From assembly GCA_964536015.1 (NCBI GenBank), contig CAZHVS010000010.1, forward strand, positions 1 to 64,000: a stretch of 64,000 nucleotides of DNA, read 5' to 3'. This document shows, piece after piece, positions 37,227 to 45,632 of this stretch. The DNA comes from CAZHVS01 sp964536015. Its GTDB lineage: Bacteria; Bacteroidota; Ignavibacteria; Ignavibacteriales; Ignavibacteriaceae. Under the pieces are notes generated by a model. It worked only from the letters and a program-made list of their open reading frames with translations, did no database searches and was not told the origin of the DNA. A program made the translations under genes and the position numbers. The first letter of the stretch is position 1. Each line of letters starts with the position of its first letter.

Positions 37227-37739
37227 ATGGAAAACATATTCAGCTTAACGAACAATTATGCAAAAATTAAAACCGCTATAATCGATTTTATTTTAATTGC
37301 TTTTATATTTTTTGTGCCGGCAATTTCTCATCTGCTTAGTTTTCCTTTGTATCTTATTGAACCAATGAGAATTGTTTTAATAATTTCAATGGCGCATACA
37401 ACTAAAAGAAATTCATTTTTAATTGCTATAACATTGCCTATTTTTTCATTTATAACGGCTTCTCATCCATCTTTAGTAAAGTCAATGCTGATTGCAATAG
37501 AATTAGGTATTAACGTATGGTTATTTTCATTGCTTTACCAAAGAAAGTTTAATTTACTGTTTTCATCTTTTGTGAGCATAATTGTCAGTAAATTAATTTA
37601 TTACTCGCTTAAGTTTTTTGCTATTTCTGCTTTGCTCATAAAATCCGAATTAATCTCAACACCAATTTATCTGCAAGTAATTCTTGCGATAATATTTAGC
37701 ATCTATATGCATCTTGTATTAAATAAAAAAATTAAATAA
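37227..37739 (+). CDS. Small multi-pass membrane protein
   Basis: 170 residues with five to six membrane segments. The spacing of short helices and the PLYLIEPMRIVLII/LAIIFSIYMHLVL pattern is reminiscent of substrate-binding S components of ECF transporters, but no diagnostic motif is present, so this is a guess. The ATG at 37221 immediately follows AAGGA; the ATG at 37227 has correct spacing and is chosen. TAAATTTG at 37183-37190 may be a -7 box. The DinB gene follows after ten bases. Confidence 0.6.
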   Translation: MENIFSLTNNYAKIKTAIIDFILIAFIFFVPAISHLLSFPLYLIEPMRIVLIISMAHTTKRNSFLIAITLPIFSFITASHPSLVKSMLIAIELGINVWLFSLLYQRKFNLLFSSFVSIIVSKLIYYSLKFFAISALLIKSELISTPIYLQVILAIIFSIYMHLVLNKKIK

Positions 37740-37749
37740 GGAAAAATTT

Positions 37750-38247
37750 ATGTTCAGAAAAATAGAAGACTTTATCGCTGGCTGGAAAGCAGATTCAGAA
37801 GCAACATTAAAAATATTTAACGCTTTAACTGATGAATCGCTAAACGCAAAAGTTTATGATGAAGGAAGAACGCTTGGAAGAATTGCCTGGCATATTACAT
37901 TAACGATGGGAGAAATGTTGGAAAGAATCGGAATAAAAACTGATTTACCCGCACAGGATTCTCTCCCTCCACAAAAAGCATCTGAGTATGTTTTTTATTT
38001 TGATAAAGCATCAAAGCAAGTGCTTGAACAGGTAAAACAATGGACTGATGAAACTCTTCTTGAAGAAGTTGATCTTTATGGTGAAAAATGGACAAAGGGA
38101 TTTACTCTTCTTGTTTTAATTAATCACCAGATACATCACCGCGGACAAATGACAGTATTAATGAGACAGGCTGGATTAAAAGTTCCGGGAATTTTCGGTC
38201 CATCAAAAGAAGAGTGGATTAACTACGGAATGCCTATTCAAGAATAA
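37750..38247 (+). CDS. DinB-family four-helix protein
   Basis: 165 residues, predicted four-helix bundle. The DinB/YfiT-like metal triad is visible: a histidine in GRIAWHITLTMGEML (about residue 48) and the pair in NHQIHHRGQMTVLMRQAG (about residues 127-131). Family members bind a divalent metal and include bacillithiol- or mycothiol-dependent transferases as well as damage-inducible proteins of unknown activity. The substrate is not evident. It probably shares a transcript with the membrane protein upstream and the repeat protein downstream. Confidence 0.85.
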   Translation: MFRKIEDFIAGWKADSEATLKIFNALTDESLNAKVYDEGRTLGRIAWHITLTMGEMLERIGIKTDLPAQDSLPPQKASEYVFYFDKASKQVLEQVKQWTDETLLEEVDLYGEKWTKGFTLLVLINHQIHHRGQMTVLMRQAGLKVPGIFGPSKEEWINYGMPIQE

Positions 38248-38258
38248 TTTTTTGTTAT

Positions 38259-39011
38259 ATGAGATTGTTTCATCTTTTTGTTCTAATACTTTTTTTAACT
38301 GATGCATCAATTTTTGTCGCTCAGAATCTGAACAAACCTTGCGAAAATCTTATTGTTATTATTGACGATATGGGTCACTTTAATGTGTATGAAAGAGACT
38401 TGGCAAAGTTTACAAGACTTTCAGCTTTCGCTCCCAAAGAATACAAAACAGGTTATTATACTGTCGCTTACATCGATGATATAGAAAGATTTTATGTCTA
38501 TCATTGCAATAAAGCTGAACCTGTAAAACTTTCTTCTTTTCCACCAAAAAAATATTTTGTTGGCGACGATTATGTCGTTTTCATAGATGATATAGGTTGC
38601 TTCAGAGTATTTTCTGGTCTGACAGGAGTTACAACAACACTTAGTTCATATGAGCCTAAAAATTTTTCTGCCGGTGAAAATATTCTTGCCTTTATTGATG
38701 ATATGAATAACTTTCTGGCTTATAGTGTTTCTAATGGTCAAATAACCAAACTGAGTGGATATGCACCAAAAGAATATAAAGTTGGTGGACTTGTAATTGC
38801 ATTTATAGATTATCAAAATAATTTTTATGTTTTTTCAGGAAGGAATGGAAATCTTCAGCTATTGGAATCCTTTGGTGTAAAAGAATTTGAAACAGAATAC
38901 GAACTTGTAAAGTTTACAAAAAAGAATAACAGAAAATTTATTTTTGATAGCAGAACAGGAGAAATATTTCCCGATCTTGATTATAAAAATCCGCGTAAGT
39001 ACGGCTGGTAA
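38259..39011 (+). CDS. Secreted protein of six 37-residue repeats, unknown function
   Basis: 250 residues. A signal peptide (about 1-22) is followed by a strictly periodic body. The motif V-x-F-I-D-D-(I/M)-x-x-F-x-V-(Y/F) has its aspartate at residues 36, 73, 110, 147 and 184, exactly 37 apart. A sixth, degenerate unit starts near 221 (LVKFTKKNNRKFIFD). Each unit continues with L-S-x-(F/Y)-x-P-K-x-(Y/F)-x-x-G. Predicted strands suggest a six-bladed beta-propeller or a beta-solenoid. The IDD aspartates may bind metal. I do not recognise the family. It begins 11 bases after dinB without a clear ribosome site. Confidence 0.75.
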   Translation: MRLFHLFVLILFLTDASIFVAQNLNKPCENLIVIIDDMGHFNVYERDLAKFTRLSAFAPKEYKTGYYTVAYIDDIERFYVYHCNKAEPVKLSSFPPKKYFVGDDYVVFIDDIGCFRVFSGLTGVTTTLSSYEPKNFSAGENILAFIDDMNNFLAYSVSNGQITKLSGYAPKEYKVGGLVIAFIDYQNNFYVFSGRNGNLQLLESFGVKEFETEYELVKFTKKNNRKFIFDSRTGEIFPDLDYKNPRKYGW

Positions 39012-39018
39012 AAATTAA

Positions 39019-39624
39019 TTATTGTAATTTTAACCTTTCAATCAATAAAAAAATTTCTTTTTCAGACAATTCCCGTGATTGACCGGGTAAAAGATTTCCA
39101 ATTTTTAAATTGCATATTTTTGTTCTGATTAATCGTAAGGTTGGATGACCAACTGTTGCCGTCATTTTTCTTACCTGCCTGTTTTTACCTTCACTAATTG
39201 TAATTTTTATCCAAGATGTTGGAATGTTCGCTCTGAATCTTATTGGCTTGTTTCTTTCCCATATTTTCGGGGGATTAGTTAGTAGTTCAACTTTTGCCGG
39301 TTTTGTTTTATAACCAGAAATTAAAACTCCATCGCTAAGTTTTTTCAAAGCTATTTTGTCGAGAATACCTTCTACTTGCACAAGGTATTCTTTTTCGTGA
39401 TTATACTTTGGATTCAACAATTTATCGATTAATAATCTATTATTTGTTAATAATAATAATCCTTCACTGTCATAATCCAATCTACCAACAGGATAAACAT
39501 CTTTTGGAAAACTTTTAATATCTCCAAGAGTTTGTCTGCCGGATGAATCGGTAAATTGTGAAAGTACATTAAACGGTTTATTTATTAGAAAATATTTATG
39601 CTTTTCTTTTCCTTTACGTTTCAT
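39019..39624 (-). CDS. rluE: RsuA/RluE-type 23S rRNA pseudouridine synthase
   Basis: 201 residues, a single catalytic domain without an S4 RNA-binding domain, as in E. coli RluE, which modifies U2457 of 23S rRNA. Motifs are YFLINKPFNVLSQF, VYPVGRLDYDSEGLLLLTNN with the catalytic Asp in GRLD, and EGKNRQVRKMTATVGHPTLRL. Family assignment is firm. The exact target is inferred from the RluE-like size and sequence. It is a single-gene unit, convergent with the repeat protein. Confidence 0.9.
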   Translation of the reverse strand: MKRKGKEKHKYFLINKPFNVLSQFTDSSGRQTLGDIKSFPKDVYPVGRLDYDSEGLLLLTNNRLLIDKLLNPKYNHEKEYLVQVEGILDKIALKKLSDGVLISGYKTKPAKVELLTNPPKIWERNKPIRFRANIPTSWIKITISEGKNRQVRKMTATVGHPTLRLIRTKICNLKIGNLLPGQSRELSEKEIFLLIERLKLQ

Positions 39625-39740
39625 AAAGCATTGGTTATTTATTGTCTTTCGTTTTTAGACTAAAGATATAAAGAAAAATCTCTTTTGGCAAAACTTAATT
39701 TCTTATTTTTGCAAGAAAAATTTAATTAATCGAGGTAAAA

Positions 39741-39977
39741 TTGTCTGTTTTCAGAGACCAAACAAAATATCTTGAAGCACTAAAAAGCTTTGAGAAAAAA
39801 TTTAATCCCAAAGAACTTGAGGATTATAAAATGTTTGTTAAAAGACATAAAGATGAAGAAGAATTCGACTCTATTTCGCTTGGAAGATTAAAATCCCTTT
39901 ATGAAAAATACTATGTTAACAGGGAGAAGAAGAATTATGATCATCTTTTTAAAAAGTCAACTGATTCTACTGATTAA
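39741..39977 (+). CDS. Small charged protein of unknown function, 78 aa
   Basis: A lysine- and glutamate-rich, mostly helical protein without membrane segments or cysteines. It starts at TTG 39741, supported by GAGG five bases upstream. A -7-like TATTTTTG (39704-39711) with TTG 16 bases before it may be the promoter. The phrase LKSFEKKFNPKELEDYKMF followed by a basic stretch could bind RNA or a protein partner, but nothing is diagnostic. It precedes the DUF2723 gene, which appears to have its own promoter. Confidence 0.65.
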   Translation: MSVFRDQTKYLEALKSFEKKFNPKELEDYKMFVKRHKDEEEFDSISLGRLKSLYEKYYVNREKKNYDHLFKKSTDSTD

Positions 39978-39996
39978 ATATAGTAAAGAAATTACA

Positions 39997-40027
39997 TTGC
40001 TTCGTTATAAGGTAAAAACTAACTTTG
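39997..40027 (+). promoter_or_regulatory. Bacteroidota-type promoter for DUF2723 gene
   Basis: TTG (39997-39999), 20 bases, then TAACTTTG (40020-40027). This fits the Bacteroidota -33/-7 pattern. The start codon is 26 bases downstream with GAGGAAA before it. It is the best promoter seen in the window. Confidence 0.55.
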
Positions 40028-40052
40028 AAATTAAATTCTTAATGAGGAAATA

Positions 40053-43000
40053 ATGGACTACAAAAAACTTCATAAAATAATTGGTGCCGTTGTATTTTTT
40101 ATTTCGGCGATTGTGCTTTTATCAACGGTACAGCCTTCAGTTTCTTTTTGGGATTGTGGTGAGTTTACTGCCGCGAGTTATTCATTACAGGTTCCGCATC
40201 CTCCGGGTGCTCCTTTTTTCCTTCTTATGGGAAAAGCCTTTTCGATGATACCCTTTGTTGAAAATATTGGCTTAAGAGTTAACATTCTCTCCGTCCTTGC
40301 AAGTGCTTTTTCAGTACTGTTCCTTTATCTTGTTGCTGTAAAACTTATTGAAAACTATAAAGGGAAAAATTATTCGAGTTTGCTGGATGCTGCAGGAACT
40401 TTCATAGCTGCCGGTATCGGAGCTTTATCTTTTTCTTTTAGTGATACCTTTTGGTTTAGTGGTGTTGAATCCGAAGTTTATGCAGTAAGTACTTTGCTTC
40501 TTGCTGCAATTGTTTATCTAATCATGCTGTGGAATGAGAAAGCAGATAACAAAGACAACGAAAAATATATTTTGGTAATTGCTTATTTAATAGGTCTTTC
40601 TACAGCCGTTCATCTTATGAGCGTACTTGCAATTGTTTCTGTTGTTATGATAATTATGTTCAGAAAATATGTTGACGATGAAGAATCATTAAAAAAGTCA
40701 GGTTACATACTTTTGGGACATGCCGCTGTTATATTTATTGTTGCTTTTGCTCTTTGGGGAGGACAAACTGATGCAAATCCTCCATCGCCAGAACAATATC
40801 AATCTTTTGATAACAGATTCAAAATGATTTTGGCGGGAATAAGTTTAGTTATACTTGCTGCAATGTGGAAAAAATTGCTTAATAAAAACTCTTTTTATGC
40901 ACCGCTTATTATTGGTGGAATTGCTCTTGCGGTAACATACCCGGGAGTCGTTAAAGTTTTCCCTGGATTGATGACTTCAATTGCAGGAGACAACATTACT
41001 ACTGCTATCATTTTCCTCATTGCTGTTCTTGGTGCTTTGGGTTACGGAGTTTATTACAGCATCAAACAAAATAAACCCACATTGCATCTTGCGTTTATGT
41101 CGCTGATTTTTATAATTCTTGGTTTCACAACTTATGCAATGGTGATTATACGAGCCAATATGAATCCTCCTATGAACGAAAATGAACCAAATAACTTCTC
41201 TGAATTAGTTTCTTATCTGAACCGCGAACAATACGGTGATTTTCCGATATGGAAAAGAAGATTTGCAACTGAACCGCACCAGATGGGTGTTTACTCAAAT
41301 TATTCGAGCGACCTTGATTTCTGGTGGCGTTACCAGATGAATCATATGACAACTCGTTATCTTTTATGGAATTATGCGGGAAGACAATCATGGTACCAGG
41401 ATGATGGTGCAAACATCTGGCCTTTTAACCAGATTGGCAATGCAATCGGAAAACCTTTTAATCTTCACTTTGATGGAGAATCCAAAGATTCTCTTTTTGC
41501 GATCCCATTTCTACTTGGTTTAATTGGAATTTATTTCCATTTCAAAAAAGATTGGAAAATGGCATCGGTTTATATGGTTCTGTTTATCTTTATGGGTTAC
41601 CTAACCGCATTCTATCAAAACCAACAAGAACCGCAGCCGCGAGAAAGAGATTATTTCTATGTTGGTGCGTTCTTCGTTTATTCAATTTGGATTGCAATCG
41701 CAATTCAGGGGTTAATTGAACTTGTGAAAAAGAGAATTAAGACAGAATCCATTGCAAAAGGTGCAGTACTTGGTGTACTTGCATTTGGCGTTCTGTTTGT
41801 TCCTGCAAGAATGTTACAGGCAAATTATTTTACCCACGACAGATCTCAGAATTATGTTCCCTGGGATTATTCTTACAACTTATTACAAAGTTGTGCACCA
41901 AATGCAATACTATTCACAAATGGCGATAACGATACATTCCCTCTCTGGTATTTGCAAGACGTTGAAGGTGTCAGAAGAGATATTCGCATAGTGAATTTAA
42001 GTTTGCTTAATACTCCATGGTATGTTTATCAATTGAAAAATCTTGAGCCTTACGGTGCAAGACGCGTAAAGATTAGCATTCCAAATGAAAGAATTAATGA
42101 AAACGATTTACGTCCTTCACAATGGGAACCACAGGATATAACTATTCTTGTTCCAAATGATTTTGCGACAAGAAGTATGAATTTTAGTGAAATTAAGAAT
42201 CAAATGTCTATGGATAAATCTTCTAAAAATAATATTTATGATGAATATGGAATTACTGATTCATCTATTATTAAAGAGGGGCGGTTAACGTGGAGAATGA
42301 ATAACACTGCTACATATGGCAACATAAAAGCTATCCGTGTTCAAGATATTATGGTTAAAGACATTGTTGAACAAAATAACTGGGAAAGACCAATTTATTT
42401 TGCTGTTACTTGCTCGGAAGACAGCAAAATTGGTTTAAGCGATTATTTGAAAATGGAAGGAATGGCTTTACGTCTTGTTCCTGAAAAGAGAAAACCAAAC
42501 ATAGAATTCATTAACGAAAAGATTCTCCGCAAACAATTATTTGAAGAAAATCCCTCTGCAAATAAAAATTATCAACCAGGATTTAAGTTCAGAGGATTAA
42601 ACAATCCAAAAATTTTCTTTGATGAAAATCATGAAAGATTAGTACAAAATTATCGCAATTCTTTCATCAGGCTTGCATTGTATTACATAAACAGCGGTAA
42701 TCAAACCCAGAAAGCAATTGAAGTACTTGATGAGATGGAAAAGAAAATGCCTCGCTCTATCCTTAAGATGGATTACAGACTTTTGTTTGATATTAGTACT
42801 CTTTATCACGCAGCTAATTCAGTAGAAAAATATAAAGCTCTTGCAAAGGAAATTGAGCGGGAGGCATTGAAAAGCATTGAAGAAAATCCTTCAGATGTAA
42901 GTTCTTATTACAATCCTTATCGTTTGTTGTTAGAAACATACGAAAATTTAAAAGAATATGATAAAGCGATTGGTATATTACAGCGTTTGCAGGCTTACTA

Positions 43001-43076
43001 TCCACAGGATCCTTCGATTGAAGCATCAATAAAAAGATTTAAAGACTTAAAAACTCAACCTGATACAACAAAATAA
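40053..43076 (+). CDS. DUF2723 membrane protein, glycosyltransferase-like
   Basis: 1007 residues. The N-terminal DUF2723 region (about 1-200) starts with an early helix, then SFWDCGEFTAASYSLQVPHPPGAPFF. The acidic residues in the first loop resemble the catalytic loop of GT-C glycosyltransferases. About 12 membrane segments reach residue 590. The extracytoplasmic part has FTNGDNDTFPLWYLQDVEG. A TPR-like C-terminus (about 860-1000, EVLDEMEKKMP, YDKAIGILQRLQAYYP) follows. A human relative, TMEM260, is a protein O-mannosyltransferase; the bacterial substrate is unknown. The next gene is another glycosyltransferase. Confidence 0.87.
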   Translation: MDYKKLHKIIGAVVFFISAIVLLSTVQPSVSFWDCGEFTAASYSLQVPHPPGAPFFLLMGKAFSMIPFVENIGLRVNILSVLASAFSVLFLYLVAVKLIENYKGKNYSSLLDAAGTFIAAGIGALSFSFSDTFWFSGVESEVYAVSTLLLAAIVYLIMLWNEKADNKDNEKYILVIAYLIGLSTAVHLMSVLAIVSVVMIIMFRKYVDDEESLKKSGYILLGHAAVIFIVAFALWGGQTDANPPSPEQYQSFDNRFKMILAGISLVILAAMWKKLLNKNSFYAPLIIGGIALAVTYPGVVKVFPGLMTSIAGDNITTAIIFLIAVLGALGYGVYYSIKQNKPTLHLAFMSLIFIILGFTTYAMVIIRANMNPPMNENEPNNFSELVSYLNREQYGDFPIWKRRFATEPHQMGVYSNYSSDLDFWWRYQMNHMTTRYLLWNYAGRQSWYQDDGANIWPFNQIGNAIGKPFNLHFDGESKDSLFAIPFLLGLIGIYFHFKKDWKMASVYMVLFIFMGYLTAFYQNQQEPQPRERDYFYVGAFFVYSIWIAIAIQGLIELVKKRIKTESIAKGAVLGVLAFGVLFVPARMLQANYFTHDRSQNYVPWDYSYNLLQSCAPNAILFTNGDNDTFPLWYLQDVEGVRRDIRIVNLSLLNTPWYVYQLKNLEPYGARRVKISIPNERINENDLRPSQWEPQDITILVPNDFATRSMNFSEIKNQMSMDKSSKNNIYDEYGITDSSIIKEGRLTWRMNNTATYGNIKAIRVQDIMVKDIVEQNNWERPIYFAVTCSEDSKIGLSDYLKMEGMALRLVPEKRKPNIEFINEKILRKQLFEENPSANKNYQPGFKFRGLNNPKIFFDENHERLVQNYRNSFIRLALYYINSGNQTQKAIEVLDEMEKKMPRSILKMDYRLLFDISTLYHAANSVEKYKALAKEIEREALKSIEENPSDVSSYYNPYRLLLETYENLKEYDKAIGILQRLQAYYPQDPSIEASIKRFKDLKTQPDTTK

Positions 43077-43081
43077 ATTTT

Positions 43082-43115
43082 AAAGGGCGGCATTTCTTGT
43101 CGCCCTTTTATTTTA
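43082..43115 (+). terminator. Rho-independent terminator after DUF2723 gene
   Basis: AAAGGGCG/CGCCCTTT stem (43082-43089 with 43101-43108) followed by TATTTTAATT. The next ATG is only 11 bases after the stem, so it may act as a partial attenuator. Confidence 0.8.
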
Positions 43116-43118
43116 ATT

Positions 43119-44189
43119 ATGAAAATACTAATAATAGCTTTATCGGGAATTGGCGATGCATTAATGTTTACCCCTGCTTTGCAGCTTATCAGGAAAAAAT
43201 TTCCAGATGCATTAATTGACGCACTTGTAATGTTCAAAGGCGTAAAAGAAAACTATGAACGCACGAAATTATTGAACAATGTTTTTTATTTTGATTTTAT
43301 GAACGAGAACAAATTAAAAGCTCTCCGCTTTGTTCTGGCACTTAGAAACAAATACGAATACTCAATTAATGTTTATCCTTCAAACAGAAGAGAATATAAC
43401 CTTATAAATTTTCTGGTCGGGGCAAAATATCGTGCGGGCACAAAATATATCCGAATGGATTTAATAAATTTTGGATGGCTAAATAACATTCGCTTCAACG
43501 AAGATGATTCTCTTCATAATGTACAAGAAAATATAAAACTCTCTGAAAATCTTTTTAAAACTAAATTTAATGAAGAACCCTCTCTTTCTTTTCCATTAAG
43601 CGAGAACGATGTAATCTATGAAGAAGAATTTTATCGAAATAAAAACATTGACCCCAATGAGATTATAATAGGATTTCATGCGGGTTGTTCAACTTTGAAA
43701 AATCACATTAAACGAAGATGGGAACCGAAAAAATTTTCTTTACTTGGGAAAAAACTTATTGAAAACCATAATGCAAAAATTTTATTATTTGGCGGACCTG
43801 AAGAAAATGATTTGAAAAGGGAAATTGCTAATAAAATAAATTCTAATAATTGTATTGTTGTCGAAACAGATAGCTTGTCACACTCAGTTGCAATTATGAA
43901 ACGTTGTAATATTTTCGTCACTAATGATTCAAGCTTAATGCATATAGCTTCTGCTTTAAAATTAAATGTTGTTTGTATTATTGGTCCAACAAGCATGAAT
44001 TACATTCACCCATGGAAAACAAATTACAAAACAGCATCAGTAAATTTAAGTTGTTCTCCCTGTTTTGTTTACTCACCCAAACCTCTCTCTTGTTCGAGAG
44101 AAGACGTTCAATTTAAGTGTATAAAAGAAATTGATGTTGAGCTGGTAATGTCTAAAATTGAAGATTTTCTCTTAGAATCAACTAACTAA
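43119..44189 (+). CDS. Glycosyltransferase family 9 protein
   Basis: 356 residues, GT-B fold related to LPS heptosyltransferases. It opens with ILIIALSGIGDALMFTPALQLI. The C-terminal domain has GFHAGCSTLKNHIKRRW and the NDSSLMHIASALKLNVVCIIGPT sugar-nucleotide region, then a cysteine-bearing end (CSPCFVYSPKPLSC). It is more divergent than the GT9 next to waaA and probably acts on a different acceptor. Its start lies almost inside the preceding terminator, so expression may depend on readthrough. It ends overlapping the Nudix stop by four bases. Confidence 0.83.
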   Translation: MKILIIALSGIGDALMFTPALQLIRKKFPDALIDALVMFKGVKENYERTKLLNNVFYFDFMNENKLKALRFVLALRNKYEYSINVYPSNRREYNLINFLVGAKYRAGTKYIRMDLINFGWLNNIRFNEDDSLHNVQENIKLSENLFKTKFNEEPSLSFPLSENDVIYEEEFYRNKNIDPNEIIIGFHAGCSTLKNHIKRRWEPKKFSLLGKKLIENHNAKILLFGGPEENDLKREIANKINSNNCIVVETDSLSHSVAIMKRCNIFVTNDSSLMHIASALKLNVVCIIGPTSMNYIHPWKTNYKTASVNLSCSPCFVYSPKPLSCSREDVQFKCIKEIDVELVMSKIEDFLLESTN

Positions 44190-44662
44190 AGACCTGTTTT
44201 CTTAATAAGAAATTCTTCTAATCTTTCTATTAATGGCAACTGAGTTGGTTTTATTTTTTTACAAGCCCTTTTAACTGTAAAGAAAAATCCTTTATCAACT
44301 TCCGGAAATGAAATTTTTTTTCCAATCAATGGGGGCCAAGTTAATAATACTTCATTGCTTGTAATGACTGGTTCATCATTTTTAGTATATTCACAAGCCC
44401 ATGCATGAACAATTTTACCACCTTTTTGAACGACACTTCCAAGTTCAATAAAATCACCGGTTGCTGTAATACCTGTTTCTTCATTAAACTCCCTTATGGC
44501 TGTTTGTAGATAATTCTCTCCTTTTTCCACTTCTCCCTTGGGAATACTCCAATATCCCTCATCCTTATTTTTGAAAAAAGGTCCTCCCGGGTGAACAAGA
44601 AAAATTTCAAGCTCTTTATTTATTGTTCTATATAATAAAATTCCTGCCGATATTCTTGGCAT
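44186..44662 (-). CDS. Nudix hydrolase
   Basis: 158 residues. The Nudix box is complete: GEVEKGENYLQTAIREFNEETGI fits GX5EX7REUXEEXGU (split here only by wording). The start SAGILLYR and the PGGPFFKNKDEGYWSIPKGE segment are like the NTP pyrophosphohydrolases that include Ap4A-type enzymes. The substrate is not determined. It is the last gene of a minus-strand group behind the epimerase, 11 bases apart, and could clear a nucleotide-sugar by-product, but that is speculation. Confidence 0.9.
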   Translation of the reverse strand: MPRISAGILLYRTINKELEIFLVHPGGPFFKNKDEGYWSIPKGEVEKGENYLQTAIREFNEETGITATGDFIELGSVVQKGGKIVHAWACEYTKNDEPVITSNEVLLTWPPLIGKKISFPEVDKGFFFTVKRACKKIKPTQLPLIERLEEFLIKKTGL

Positions 44663-44673
44663 AAATTATTTTC

Positions 44674-45609
44674 TTATTCAAAAAGATTGATAAAATATCT
44701 TATTGTTTCTTCCAGCCCTGAGACTAAATCACTTTGAGGCGAGAAGTGTAAATCCTTTTTTGTTGCTTCAATAGATGATAAGCTGTGTTTAATATCTCCA
44801 GGACGCTCATCTTTATAAATAATTTTGCTTTTGCTTTTTGTCATTTCAATTACAAGCTTAACCAGCGTATTAATTGATGTGGCTATTCCGGTTCCCACAT
44901 TATATACACCGTTAACATTTTGATATTCTGTTGCAAGAACATTTACTTTAACAACATCTTTTACAAAAATAAAATCACGGGTTTGTTCACCGTCACCATA
45001 AATTACAATATCTTTATTCTTTAGTGCCTGACTTACAAATATTGGAATTGCTGCAGCATATTGACTTTTAGGATCCTGTCGTGGTCCAAACACATTAAAA
45101 TAACGAAATGAGATGGTTTTCATTCCATACTGTTCGGCATACATTTGAAGATAATATTCGCCATCAAGTTTTGTTATTCCATAAGGTGATTTAGGAGAAG
45201 GATTTAAATCTGTTGTTTTCGGACTTACAGGATTATCGCCATAAATTGCCGCAGAACTGCTATGAATAACTCTTTTCACTTTATTTAGTCTTGATGCTTC
45301 GAGAACGTTTAATAATCCGTTTACATTTATATCAACACATTCAAAAGGATGCGTTATTGATTCCGGCACTGATACTAACGCGGCAAGATGATGGACATAA
45401 TCAGCGTCTTGCAATACTTTATTTAATAATTCTTTATCTGTTACGCTTCCGTTAATAAAATTTACTGATGTTAAATTAGAAATATTTTTCAAGTGCCCGG
45501 TTCTTAAATTATCAATCACAAAAACTTCTGCACCTGAATTAATCCAGTGCTCAGATATGTGGCTGCCGATAAATCCAGCACCGCCTGTTATAACAACTTT
45601 TAGTTTCAT
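44674..45609 (-). CDS. NAD-dependent nucleotide-sugar epimerase
   Basis: 311 residues, extended SDR family. The Rossmann motif ITGGAGFIGSHISEHW starts the protein. SSSAAIYGDNP gives the catalytic Ser/Thr, and YGITKLDGEYYL the Tyr-x-x-x-Lys pair. FRYFNVFGPRQDP, YGDGEQTRDFIFVKDV and YNVGTG are typical of UDP-glucose or UDP-GlcNAc 4-epimerases (GalE/WbpP-like). The substrate cannot be fixed from sequence. It probably supplies galactose or GalNAc-type sugars for envelope polysaccharide. Confidence 0.9.
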   Translation of the reverse strand: MKLKVVITGGAGFIGSHISEHWINSGAEVFVIDNLRTGHLKNISNLTSVNFINGSVTDKELLNKVLQDADYVHHLAALVSVPESITHPFECVDINVNGLLNVLEASRLNKVKRVIHSSSAAIYGDNPVSPKTTDLNPSPKSPYGITKLDGEYYLQMYAEQYGMKTISFRYFNVFGPRQDPKSQYAAAIPIFVSQALKNKDIVIYGDGEQTRDFIFVKDVVKVNVLATEYQNVNGVYNVGTGIATSINTLVKLVIEMTKSKSKIIYKDERPGDIKHSLSSIEATKKDLHFSPQSDLVSGLEETIRYFINLFE

Positions 45610-45632
45610 CTTTTAAAAAATTTTTATTTCAA

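Noticed and set aside
43119..44189. Second waaF/waaC-type heptosyltransferase named as such
   Set aside because: The GT9 fold is clear, but sequence alone cannot fix heptose as donor, so no gene symbol is given.
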